Shown in pieces: positions 1 to 7,957 of a stretch of DNA of 64,000 bases. The number at the start of each line of letters is the position of its first letter. Position 1 is the first letter of the stretch. Under the pieces are notes generated by a model. The model was given only the letters and a program-made list of their open reading frames with translations, was not told the DNA's origin and searched no databases. The translations under genes were made by a program, and so were the position numbers. Origin of the DNA: an uncultured Faecalibacterium sp. (GTDB lineage Bacteria; Bacillota; Clostridia; Oscillospirales; Ruminococcaceae); contig UQGD01000007.1 in the NCBI GenBank assembly GCA_900540455.1, positions 1-64,000 on the forward strand, given 5' to 3'.

Positions 1-18
1 GGGCTCGCCCTTCGGGAG

Positions 19-133
19 AGCTGTCGCCGTAGGCGACTGAGAGGGTTCGTCCCGGAAGCACCCTCTCCCGCCAGGCGACAAAAAGGGGAACTAGCTGTCG
101 AGCGCAGCGAGACTGAGAGGGTTCGCCCCGGAA
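19..133. repeat. Two copies of a short hairpin-forming intergenic repeat
   Basis: Copies at 19-57 and 93-133 begin with AGCTGTCG and share ACTGAGAGGGTTCG followed by CCCGGAA. The middle is a variable hairpin (GTCGCC/GGCGAC in copy 1, a GAGCGCAGCGA-type stem in copy 2). The first copy is followed by CCCTCTCC, which can pair with its GAGAGGG. They look like a dispersed palindromic repeat family. No coding content is seen before the LysR gene. Confidence 0.6.
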
Positions 134-178
134 ACCACCGCACGACCCACCCAAACACCAGGATACAAAGGAGGCACC

Positions 179-1057
179 ATGGAGCTGCGCACGATCCAAA
201 CCTTTTTACACGTTGCCGAGCTGCACAGCTTTTCCCAGGCGGCAAGGGAGCTGGGCTATTCACAGTCCGCTGTATCGTCCCAGATCGCCCAGCTGGAAAA
301 CGAGCTGGGCACCCCGCTGCTGGACCGGGTGGGAAAGACCGTTCGTCTTACGCAGGCAGGCGAGACCTTTATGGGGTACGCCCGCACGCTGCTGACCACC
401 GCGCAGCAGGCGCAGGCTGCGCTGCAGCCTGCCCAGCAGATCCAGGGACGGCTGCGCATTGCGCTGGCAGACTCGGTATGCAGTGCCTTTCTGCCGGACC
501 TTTTGCAGCGGTACCATGCGCTGTGCCCCCAGGTGGAGCTGGTATTGCGCACCGCCACTGCGGATGAGATGCTGCAACTGCTGCGCACCAACCAGATGGA
601 TCTGGCGTATACGCTGGACCGTCCCCTGGCGCAGCCCAGTTTTGTGCTGGCAGTAGACCAACCGGAGCCCATCTGCTTTGTAGCCCCGCCGGGGCACCCC
701 CTGGCAGGGCGGAAAGACCTGACCCTGGAAGACCTGGTCCGGCAGGACTTTCTGCTTACAGAGCGGGGCATGAGCTACCGGGATGAATTGGACCAGTGGC
801 TGGCCGGCCGCCGCCTTACGCTGCGGCCCTGTCTGGAGACGGGCAGCGCCGTGCTGCTGGAGCAGCTGGTGGAGCGGGGCATGGGGCTTTCGTTCCTGCC
901 GGAGTTCATCGTCCGAGACGCATTGGCCGCCGGGCGGCTGGCCAGGCTGCACACGCCGGATTGTCAGATGGAGATGCACCGCCAGCTGTTTTACCACCGG
1001 GACAAATGGCTGACCCCCCAGATGAAGCGTTTTATTGCCTTGGTAAAGGAAGCATGA
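179..1057 (+). CDS. LysR-family transcriptional regulator
   Basis: A 292-residue protein of standard LysR length. The N-terminal winged helix-turn-helix (about residues 1-60) has the family's typical motif ending SQSAVSSQIAQLE. The effector-binding domain covers about residues 90-290. The start follows a strong AAAGGAGG ribosome site. No divergent target gene lies inside the window, because only about 180 bases of repeat-like sequence precede it, so its regulon is unknown. The gene ends facing asnS, with a shared hairpin terminator between them. Confidence 0.93.
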   Translation: MELRTIQTFLHVAELHSFSQAARELGYSQSAVSSQIAQLENELGTPLLDRVGKTVRLTQAGETFMGYARTLLTTAQQAQAALQPAQQIQGRLRIALADSVCSAFLPDLLQRYHALCPQVELVLRTATADEMLQLLRTNQMDLAYTLDRPLAQPSFVLAVDQPEPICFVAPPGHPLAGRKDLTLEDLVRQDFLLTERGMSYRDELDQWLAGRRLTLRPCLETGSAVLLEQLVERGMGLSFLPEFIVRDALAAGRLARLHTPDCQMEMHRQLFYHRDKWLTPQMKRFIALVKEA

Positions 1058-1059
1058 AA

Positions 1060-1096
1060 AAAGGTGTACCCTTGCACAAAGGGTACACCTTTTTGT
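1060..1096. terminator. Bidirectional terminator between LysR gene and asnS
   Basis: Stem AAAGGTGTACCCTTT / AAAGGGTACACCTTT with A-runs on one side and T-runs on the other, so it can stop transcripts from both strands. Confidence 0.85.
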
Positions 1097-1116
1097 TCTT
1101 TTAAGAGCGGATGGGA

Positions 1117-2505
1117 TCAGAAGCCGTAAGCCGTGCGGGGGAAGGGCAGCACGTCACGGATGTTCTGGATACCGGTGAGGTACATCAGCAGACGCTCGAA
1201 GCCCAGGCCGTAGCCAGCGTGCTCCACACCGCCAAACTTGCGCAGATCCAGGTACCAGTCGTAGCTGGTCTTATCCAGGCCCAGCTCGTCCATACGGGCG
1301 GCCAGCTTGTCGTAGTCCTCTTCACGCTGGCTGCCGCCGATCAGCTCGCCGATGCCGGGCACCAGCATATCCGCTGCGGCCACGGTCTTGCCATCGGCGT
1401 TCTGCTTCATGTAGAAGCTCTTGATCTCCTTGGGGTAGTCGGTCACGAACACCGGCTTTTTGTAGACCACCTCGGTGAGGTAGCGCTCGTGCTCGGTCTG
1501 GATATCTGCACCCCACTCCACCGGGTACTGGAACTTCTTGTTGTTCTTTTTCAGGATCTCGATGGCCTCGGTGTAGCTGATGCGGGCAAACTCGCTGTTT
1601 GCCACCAGCTCCAGCCGCTCCAGCAGACCCTTGTCGATGAACTGGTTGAAGAACGCCATCTCATCCGGGCAGTTATCCAGCACATAGCGGATCACATACT
1701 TGGTCATAGCCTCGGCGTTGTCCATATAACCGGCCAGGTCGCAGAATGCCATTTCCGGCTCGATCATCCAGAACTCGGCTGCATGGCGGGTGGTGAAGCT
1801 CTTCTCAGCCCGGAAGGTGGGGCCAAAGGTGTACACCTTGCCAAATGCCATCGCCATAGCCTCGGCCTCCAGCTGGCCGGAAACGGTCAGGTTCACCGGC
1901 TTGCCGAAGAAGTCCTGGCTGTAGTCCACGGCGCCCTCCTCGGTCTTGGGCGGGTTTTCCAGGTCCAGGGTGGTCACCCGGAACATCTCGCCGGCGCCCT
2001 CGCAGTCCGATGCGGTCAGCAGCGGGGAGTGTGCGTAGACGAAGCCGTTCTCCTGGAAGAAGCGGTGGATGGCATAGGCGGCGGTGCTGCGCACCCGGAA
2101 TGCGGCGTTAAAGGTGTTGGTGCGGGGGCGCAGGGTGGGCATGGTGCGCAGATACTCCATGCTCATCTTCTTTTTCTGCAGGGGGTACTCCTCTGTCGGG
2201 CAGCTGCCCAGGATCTCCACCGTATCCACGTTCAGCTCAAAGGGCTGCTTGGCCTGGGGGGTATGCACCAGGGTGCCGGTGACCCGCAGGCTGCTGTACA
2301 GCCCGGTGTGGATCACCTGGTCATAGTTTTCCACCTTGCCGGCCTCCAGCACCAGCTGCAGGGTCTTGAAGCAGCCGCCGTCGGACAGAGCGATGAAGCC
2401 AATGTTCTTGGAGTCGCGGATGTTTTTGGCCCAGCCGCAGACGGTGAGCTTGGTGCCGTCTGCCGGGGGGCAGCGGTACAGGGATGCGATCTCGGTGCGT
2501 TCCAT
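1117..2505 (-). CDS. asnS: Asparagine--tRNA ligase
   Basis: A 462-residue class IIb aminoacyl-tRNA synthetase that charges tRNA-Asn in the cytoplasm. The N-terminal OB-fold anticodon-binding domain covers about residues 15-110 ([20 protein letters not shown]). The catalytic domain has class II motif 2-like WMIEPEMAF and the C-terminal motif 3 [11 protein letters not shown]. Length matches bacterial AsnRS. It is transcribed alone behind a T-box leader, so expression should rise when uncharged tRNA-Asn accumulates. The start follows CGGAGG. Confidence 0.97.
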   Translation of the reverse strand: MERTEIASLYRCPPADGTKLTVCGWAKNIRDSKNIGFIALSDGGCFKTLQLVLEAGKVENYDQVIHTGLYSSLRVTGTLVHTPQAKQPFELNVDTVEILGSCPTEEYPLQKKKMSMEYLRTMPTLRPRTNTFNAAFRVRSTAAYAIHRFFQENGFVYAHSPLLTASDCEGAGEMFRVTTLDLENPPKTEEGAVDYSQDFFGKPVNLTVSGQLEAEAMAMAFGKVYTFGPTFRAEKSFTTRHAAEFWMIEPEMAFCDLAGYMDNAEAMTKYVIRYVLDNCPDEMAFFNQFIDKGLLERLELVANSEFARISYTEAIEILKKNNKKFQYPVEWGADIQTEHERYLTEVVYKKPVFVTDYPKEIKSFYMKQNADGKTVAAADMLVPGIGELIGGSQREEDYDKLAARMDELGLDKTSYDWYLDLRKFGGVEHAGYGLGFERLLMYLTGIQNIRDVLPFPRTAYGF

Positions 2506-2526
2506 AGTTTTACCTCCGAAAAATAA

Positions 2527-2800
2527 AAAGACAGCTTTTGCCCTGAATGTTCAGGGCGAACAAGCTGTCTTGTAATGTCCGCGGTGCCACCTGAATTACC
2601 AGGCCATAGCCCGGTCCCTCGCGCGCTCCGACCGAAGCGCTGCCCCTTTTAACGCTGGGCCTGCGGCGCACCTACTGGCGGCGCAGCAGCGCCGGGGTTC
2701 AGTTTGCAGCTCCCGGGTGTTCGTTCACGCGCCGTGCGCACGCGGCTCTCAGCTTTGCCGCGCTCTCTGTGGCGTTTGGACTGCGCTACTTTTCCCGATC
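2527..2800 (-). promoter_or_regulatory. T-box riboswitch leader of asnS
   Basis: On the minus strand the leader starts near a GGGAAAAGTAG element and an AGAGAG stretch typical of T-box Stem I. It continues through the near-invariant antiterminator motif AGGTGGCACCGCGG (2579-2592) and ends in an intrinsic terminator (2527-2571, stem AAGACAGCTT plus T-run). A likely Asn specifier AAC lies at 2719-2721, just before ACCCGGGAGCTGC. Uncharged tRNA-Asn should favour the antiterminator. The specifier assignment is less certain than the T-box itself. Confidence 0.93.
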
Positions 2801-2819
2801 ATGGCTTTTGATACTGTAA

Positions 2820-2848
2820 AACATAGCATATGCACGCAGCTTTGTCAA
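2820..2848 (-). promoter_or_regulatory. asnS promoter
   Basis: Minus-strand TTGACA (2843-2848), 17-base spacer, TATGTT (2820-2825). It lies about 20 bases upstream of the T-box leader start. Confidence 0.75.
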
Positions 2849-2863
2849 GGGGCTGCGGGGCGG

Positions 2864-3994
2864 TCAGGGGGCACTGCTGCCCAGCAGCGCATCCACCAGC
2901 CCCTGCGCAGCCAGCTGCCCAGCGTAGAGGGCCTCGTTCAGGGTGTTTCCATGGCCGCCCACCTCGATCAGCAGGCTGCCGGTGGTCAGGTCCTGGTTAT
3001 AGAATCGGTAGCTGAACAGCACCGGCCGGGTCAGCCCAGGGGTGCGGCGCTCCATCGCCTGCTCCCAGGCAGCGGCAAAGGCCAGATTCTGCCGCCAGTT
3101 GGGCAGGCGGACGCTGCCGCCGTTGTCGCAGCCGCAGATCAGCATCACCTGTGCAGAGGGCCGCCCATTGATGGTGCATACCGGTGCGATCCGTGCCCCG
3201 CCGGACTCGATGGCGTCCCGGTGCACATCCAGCACCACCTTGATGCTGGGGTACTGCTGCAGATACCGCTGCACCACAGCCCGGCTGTTGGCATAGCTGC
3301 CGGTGTAGCTGGGGTAGTCGTTCAGGGTCTCATCATGAAGGGTGCAGATACCGGCGGCGTTCAGCGTGTCGGTGATCACCTGCCCTACGGCGCACATATT
3401 CCGGGTGCGGTCGGTGGTGCGTGCGCCATCTCCCGGGGCATACCACAGCCCGGCGGCGGGGCGGTAGGTCTCGGTAGCGTGGGTGTGCATCACCAAAACC
3501 TGGGGCTGGTCGCTGTCCAGCTGGATGTCAAAGGGCAGCCCCCCGGCAGCGGCGGCAGCGGCTTCGGCCGCTGAGACGCGGGTATTGTTCTTGATGCTGC
3601 CTGCCCCGCAGGGGATATACTGGCTGCCGCTGCCCTGGGCATAGGTCTTTTCAGTCACCGGGGCAGCGTCGGCAGGGCGGTCCTGCTCCCCTTGCAGCTC
3701 CACAAAATACGCCTGGATGTCCGGCCCGGCGGCAGCAGCGGCGGCTGGCGCCGGGGGTTCGGCTTCCGGCCCGGCAAGGGGGATGGTCTCGGTGCTGGCG
3801 GCGGTCTGCAGCACCTCGGACTGCCCGCTGGTCCACCATAAGGCGGTCTGTAAGGCGGGGAGCGGCCCCGCCGTCCACAGGGCAGCTGCCAGCACCAAAG
3901 GCCGTGCCAGGGCAGTCAGCGCAGCGGCCAGCGCCGCCGCCCCGGCCAGCGCCCCCCAGCGGCGGTCTGCTTCTTGTCCCATTCTGCGGCGCAT
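2864..3994 (-). CDS. spoIIP: Stage II sporulation protein P (SpoIIP-like amidase/endopeptidase)
   Basis: A 376-residue protein of SpoIIP length. A hydrophobic N-terminal anchor (about residues 12-45) is followed by an Ala/Pro-rich linker and the SpoIIP amidase domain (about residues 165-370). Family motifs are visible: VLVMHTHATETY, VVLDVHRDAI and GGHGNTLNEA, whose His/Glu residues bind zinc. In spore formers SpoIIP digests septal peptidoglycan during engulfment, with SpoIID and SpoIIM. It follows gpr by 72 bases on the same strand, the arrangement also known in Bacillus. Confidence 0.92.
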   Translation of the reverse strand: MRRRMGQEADRRWGALAGAAALAAALTALARPLVLAAALWTAGPLPALQTALWWTSGQSEVLQTAASTETIPLAGPEAEPPAPAAAAAAGPDIQAYFVELQGEQDRPADAAPVTEKTYAQGSGSQYIPCGAGSIKNNTRVSAAEAAAAAAGGLPFDIQLDSDQPQVLVMHTHATETYRPAAGLWYAPGDGARTTDRTRNMCAVGQVITDTLNAAGICTLHDETLNDYPSYTGSYANSRAVVQRYLQQYPSIKVVLDVHRDAIESGGARIAPVCTINGRPSAQVMLICGCDNGGSVRLPNWRQNLAFAAAWEQAMERRTPGLTRPVLFSYRFYNQDLTTGSLLIEVGGHGNTLNEALYAGQLAAQGLVDALLGSSAP

Positions 3995-4066
3995 CTCCGC
4001 ACCCCCTTTTTGTTTTGGGTCGTAGGGAGTATATGCGCCGCCGGTGCGAAAAAGACCACCCGCTGC

Positions 4067-4852
4067 TCACCCGGCCAGCCAGCACAGCTGCGCCAGGCTG
4101 AGCCGGGGCTGCAACGCCCGGTTGATGGCCCCAGCCAGCAGTGCAGAGCCGTGGGCGATGACCCCATCCAGGTCCCGCGGGGCAACCACCAGGTCGGCCC
4201 CCTCCCGGGCTTCCATCAGGGTGGGGATGCCCGCCGCCACCACCGGTACCCCCAGCTGAACGGCGTCCAGGTGCTTTGCGCTGTCTGGCTGTGCAGGATA
4301 CAGCCCTGTGTCCGCAAATTGCAGGCTCCGGCCCAGGCGGCGGGCTTCGGCGGTGCACAGGCTGTCCACACAGACCAGGGCGGCGGGCCTGACCGCAGAG
4401 ACCAGCGCCTTTGCCAGCTGCTGCAGGCTCAGCCCCGTAGCAGCCGAGACCCCCGGCGCAGCCGCCGCCACCGGCCGGATGCCTGCCACCGGCCAGGGAT
4501 GCGGGCTGCCCATGGTCACCAGCACTTTTTGCACGGTGCGGGGGCCTAGGGCATCGGCGGTAACACGGCGGTTGCCCACCCCCAGCACCAGCACCGGCCC
4601 CTCTGCAGGCAGCAGCGCCCGCAGCTCCGCAGCCGCCAGCTCGATCACCCGGCTGTCCCGCTCGTCCAGCACCGAGACGCTGGGCACATCCAAGGTGACA
4701 TACCGGCCCTTGGGCCGCGCCAGCCCCTCCTGGGTGATCTCCACCCGTGTCACGGTGACTGCCCCCTGCCGGGCTGTGGCCAGCCGCACCCCTGTGGGCA
4801 GGGCGGCCCCTGACGTGCCAAACAGCTCATCCGCCAGATCCGTCTGCCGCAT
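4067..4852 (-). CDS. gpr: GPR endopeptidase (germination protease)
   Basis: A 261-residue protein matching the atypical aspartic protease that degrades small acid-soluble spore proteins at germination. Key stretches are VLVLGVGNRRVTADALGPRT and VCVDSLCTAE, which carry the two conserved aspartates of the family. It is shorter than Bacillus GPR (about 370 residues), mainly at the N-terminal propeptide and in internal loops. It forms a pair with spoIIP downstream and is divergent from rpsT, a conserved Firmicute arrangement. Start chosen at an ATG preceded by AAAAGGAGAGTGGGACAAA. Confidence 0.92.
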   Translation of the reverse strand: MRQTDLADELFGTSGAALPTGVRLATARQGAVTVTRVEITQEGLARPKGRYVTLDVPSVSVLDERDSRVIELAAAELRALLPAEGPVLVLGVGNRRVTADALGPRTVQKVLVTMGSPHPWPVAGIRPVAAAAPGVSAATGLSLQQLAKALVSAVRPAALVCVDSLCTAEARRLGRSLQFADTGLYPAQPDSAKHLDAVQLGVPVVAAGIPTLMEAREGADLVVAPRDLDGVIAHGSALLAGAINRALQPRLSLAQLCWLAG

Positions 4853-4962
4853 TTTGTCCCACTCTCCTTTTCATCTGGTCGGTTTGCGGCCCTTTGCAGA
4901 CCGCCCCGCTGGGCAGAGTATGGACAGTGCAAAAAAATTCTATACAAAAAATCAAAAAACGC

Positions 4963-4991
4963 TTGCGTTGGTACGGCAAATATGGTATCAT
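4963..4991 (+). promoter_or_regulatory. rpsT promoter
   Basis: TTGCGT (4963-4968), 17-base spacer, TATCAT (4986-4991), about 40 bases upstream of the rpsT start codon. Confidence 0.65.
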
Positions 4992-5029
4992 AAGATGCGC
5001 TGTTATAGGTAGCCAAGGAGGTGGAACGA

Positions 5030-5290
5030 ATGCCTAACATCAAATCTCAGAAGGACCGTGTCGTGCAGTCTGCTGCGGAGCAGGCCCACAACAAGGCCAT
5101 TAAGACCAACCTGAAAACAGTCGTCAAGAAGGCAAACGCTGCCATCGATGCGAATGCCGCCGACAAGGACGCAACCGTCCTGGCTGCTGTTTCCGCGATC
5201 GACAAGGCCCGCGCCAAGGGTGTGCTGAAGAAGAGCACCGCTTCTCGCAAGATCAGCCGCATGGCCAAGCGTGCCAACAAGGCTGTCTGA
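5030..5290 (+). CDS. rpsT: 30S ribosomal protein S20
   Basis: An 86-residue S20, which binds 16S rRNA in the small subunit body. The sequence is Lys/Ala-rich and helical, starting MPNIKSQKDRV and ending SRKISRMAKRANKAV, as in the family. I use the ATG at 5030, 10 bases after AAGGAGG. A GTG three codons upstream (5021) overlaps that ribosome site. Monocistronic, with its own promoter and terminator. Confidence 0.97.
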   Translation: MPNIKSQKDRVVQSAAEQAHNKAIKTNLKTVVKKANAAIDANAADKDATVLAAVSAIDKARAKGVLKKSTASRKISRMAKRANKAV

Positions 5291-5313
5291 GCCAGACCCT
5301 AGAACGACGAACA

Positions 5314-5345
5314 AAGCCCCCGTGCCGTAAGGCCGGGGGCTTTTG
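5314..5345 (+). terminator. rpsT terminator
   Basis: GCCCCCGTGCC/GGCCGGGGGC hairpin followed by TTTTGTT. Confidence 0.85.
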
Positions 5346-5424
5346 TTATCTTGTGTGCATTGCATCATTTTGCACGATTTGCACAAAAATACAGCGTATT
5401 GTTAAAATATTATCCTCATAGTCG

Positions 5425-5453
5425 TTGATTTTTGGTACAAGATTTGCTATAGT
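5425..5453 (+). promoter_or_regulatory. Promoter upstream of first nucleotidase gene
   Basis: TTGATT (5425-5430), 17-base spacer, TATAGT (5448-5453). It reads into a terminator hairpin before the gene. Confidence 0.65.
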
Positions 5454-5495
5454 AGTCCTATCAGAATTGCAATGGGAGTCTGCGTGAGAAGTGAG

Positions 5496-5539
5496 AGACG
5501 CGATGCAGCCCGGTCCGGGGCCGTATCGCGTCTTTTTTT
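5496..5539 (+). terminator. Leader terminator or attenuator before first nucleotidase gene
   Basis: AGACGCGAT/ATCGCGTCT stem followed by seven T. It lies about 40 bases after the predicted transcription start and 66 bases before the start codon. It must be bypassed for this promoter to express the gene, so it may be an attenuator or may end a short RNA. Confidence 0.7.
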
Positions 5540-5605
5540 ATTGCGCAAAACCGCGCCTCTGGTGGTGGGGGTGCGGCGGCCCAAGACAAAAAGGAGTACC
5601 GTACC

Positions 5606-7609
5606 ATGAAAAAGATTTCCCGCAATCGATTCCTGAAAACGGCCGCTGCCCTGGCGGCGGGCACGGTGGTAACCCCTATGCTGCACGGCTGGGCGCTGCC
5701 TGCACCGGAAGAGGCGGAACCCTGCAAGGGGGATGTGGTGCTGCTGCTGAGCAATGATATCCACTCCAATCTGGGGCCGTCCAAACAGATGGGGCAGGAC
5801 GGCGTCACCCATGTCACCGGCGGTGTGGCGCGGATGGCGGCAGCCCAGGCACAGATCCGCCGCCGGGCCGCCGGAAAGTATCTGACCCTGGACGGCGGCG
5901 ATTTCTCCCAGGGCACCCCATACCAGGACGGCTACCAGAAAGGCTGGGAGATCCTGGCGCTGGCACAGATGGAGGTGGATTTTTGCACCCTGGGCAACCA
6001 CGAATTTGACGTAGGCGACCAGGCGGTGGCCAATGCCTGGACGGCAGCCCGGGACAATGCCCTCCGCTATGGAGTAGACCACAGCCTGCCGCAGCTGCTG
6101 GTCTCCAATCTGTTCATCAAATACGATGCAGAAGGGCACGAGATCCGCTATACCGCAGCGGATATCCGCCCGGAAGATCTGTCCACAAACCCATTCGGTT
6201 CTGGAGCCTACGGCCATGTAGGGGCCAAAAACTATGTCATCAAGCGGGTGGGCGAGCATCTGGTGGGGTTGTTTGGCCTGGTCGGAGACGAAGCCTACGG
6301 CTACTGCAAAAACTCGGATCTGAAGCGGATGGACTGCGCCCAGGTGGCCAACGTCTATGCAAAGTTTTTGAAGCAGGAAAAAGGCTGCGACCTGGTCATT
6401 GCGCTGAGCCACTGCGGCTTAGAGGAAGATCTGGCGACGGCGGCAGCGTCGGAGGGCTGGCTGGATGTGATCCAGAGCGCCCACAGCCACCTGCGGTTTG
6501 ACCAGCCCCGCACCGAAAACGGCGTGATCCTGATGTCTGCGGGGTGCTATGCCCAGAATCTGGGCGTACTGAGCCTGAAAAAGACCCCGGAGGGCTGGCG
6601 CTGGGTAGAGGGCGAGTCCCGCTGCTATACCCTGGACGACAGCTTTGACCACCCGGACCCTGTGGACCAGACGGATGAGGGGCAGAATTATCGGGCGCTG
6701 CAAACGCTGATCCAGCGGTACAATGAGGAGCTGGTGGCCCCGGGCGGCTATTTCTCCCGGCTGGGTCTGGAGGGCCTGACCCAGGATACCGTGGTGATGC
6801 AGATTCCGCAAGGGTATGATTACCTCAAGTACGAGCAGGGAGAGGCGCTGGGCTATACCTACCATCAATCCCCGGTAACGGCCTTTATCTGCGATGCCTT
6901 TAACTTTGCAGCCGGGTCCCAGGTGTCCTTTGCCTTCGGCGGTTATGTCCGCACCGGGCTGCATCAGGGGGAGTTCACGGTGGCGGATGCCTTCAACCAG
7001 CAGTCCACCGGCGAGTCGGCACTGGACCGCAGCGCCGGGTCCAGCCTGCTGGTGTGCGATCTGTCCGGGGCGCAGCTGGCCGCACTGTGCGTATTTGATG
7101 CGCTCTGCGCCGGTGTCAGCGAGGGCGGCGCACTGTACGGCACAGCGGGCACCGTGCACACCAGCAACCTGCGCTACCGCTATCTGCCGTTGGGACGCAA
7201 AAAGATCCTCTGCGATCTGCATAGCATCCAGGTCTACGACCCGGAGCGGGATGTGTGGGAAAAGCTGGACTACAACAAGGCATACCGCACCTCGTTTACC
7301 TTTGAGGCATCCCAGAACCTGGTGGGTCTGATGGAAGATACCACCCGCAAGCTCACCGGTAAGGGCATCCCCTTTGCACCCTACGACGAGGCCACCCGCA
7401 CCTATGCCCAGGTTCCCCGGGATACCACCTCGGAAGAATATTATCGGTTCTGGGCGCCGTACTGCCAGGGCCAGGGCATCCTGGAGGGCACCGACTACGA
7501 GCTGAAGAGCTGGACGGCGCTGTATTACTACGCTGCCAGCATGGGCGGCACCCTTTCCGAGCAGTATGCCCCCGACCGGCTGGTACAGACCCGGTATGCC
7601 CGGAGATGA
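5606..7609 (+). CDS. Secreted bifunctional metallophosphatase/5'-nucleotidase (paralogue A)
   Basis: A 667-residue exported enzyme of the UshA/YfkN family, which hydrolyses nucleoside phosphates outside the membrane. Residues 1-32 form a signal peptide with a Tat-like SRNRFLK box. The calcineurin-like metallophosphatase domain (about 44-330) shows D-x-H (NDIHSN), GGDFSQGTPYQ, LGNHEFD, ALSHCG and SAHSH metal ligands. The C-terminal 5'-nucleotidase domain (about 390-610) binds substrate. Starts at an ATG after AAGGAG. A second copy follows at 7958, and the last 185 bases of the two genes are nearly identical. Confidence 0.9.
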   Translation: MKKISRNRFLKTAAALAAGTVVTPMLHGWALPAPEEAEPCKGDVVLLLSNDIHSNLGPSKQMGQDGVTHVTGGVARMAAAQAQIRRRAAGKYLTLDGGDFSQGTPYQDGYQKGWEILALAQMEVDFCTLGNHEFDVGDQAVANAWTAARDNALRYGVDHSLPQLLVSNLFIKYDAEGHEIRYTAADIRPEDLSTNPFGSGAYGHVGAKNYVIKRVGEHLVGLFGLVGDEAYGYCKNSDLKRMDCAQVANVYAKFLKQEKGCDLVIALSHCGLEEDLATAAASEGWLDVIQSAHSHLRFDQPRTENGVILMSAGCYAQNLGVLSLKKTPEGWRWVEGESRCYTLDDSFDHPDPVDQTDEGQNYRALQTLIQRYNEELVAPGGYFSRLGLEGLTQDTVVMQIPQGYDYLKYEQGEALGYTYHQSPVTAFICDAFNFAAGSQVSFAFGGYVRTGLHQGEFTVADAFNQQSTGESALDRSAGSSLLVCDLSGAQLAALCVFDALCAGVSEGGALYGTAGTVHTSNLRYRYLPLGRKKILCDLHSIQVYDPERDVWEKLDYNKAYRTSFTFEASQNLVGLMEDTTRKLTGKGIPFAPYDEATRTYAQVPRDTTSEEYYRFWAPYCQGQGILEGTDYELKSWTALYYYAASMGGTLSEQYAPDRLVQTRYARR

Positions 7610-7957
7610 GCGGCGCAGAGTCTGGCCAATAAGCAACAGAAGAAGACAACATGCGCACTTTTGGGACAACTTGCGTCATATCAAACGGGAATCTCGTTGA
7701 TTTACAGGAATTTTGCAGAAATTTACCCGTAAAATCGTTGTTTCGGCGGAAAGGAACTGCTATTATGGATACAACGAAGTCCAGAAAAACCTACGCAAGC
7801 GATAGCGAAAAGCCGCACTCCAACTGGAGTTTTGCCAGTGGAATGCGTCTTTTACTGCGCAGAACAGGGACTCGTTTCATATTGGGAAGAAGAACACTTG
7901 CCTCTGCGTTCTGGAAGCATGGCCCGCTTTACAGGACACAGGAAAAGGAGAAAAAAG
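7610..7957 (+). other. Intergenic leader between the nucleotidase paralogues
   Basis: No convincing gene. It holds a promoter candidate TTGTTT-17-TATTAT (7738-7766) and a small ACTCCAACTGGAGT stem. An open frame runs through 7651-7989 but lacks a good ribosome site and overlaps the next gene's start. Confidence 0.5.
7738..7766 (+). promoter_or_regulatory. Promoter of second nucleotidase gene
   Basis: TTGTTT (7738-7743), 17 bases, TATTAT (7761-7766). This leaves a leader of about 185 bases. Confidence 0.5.
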
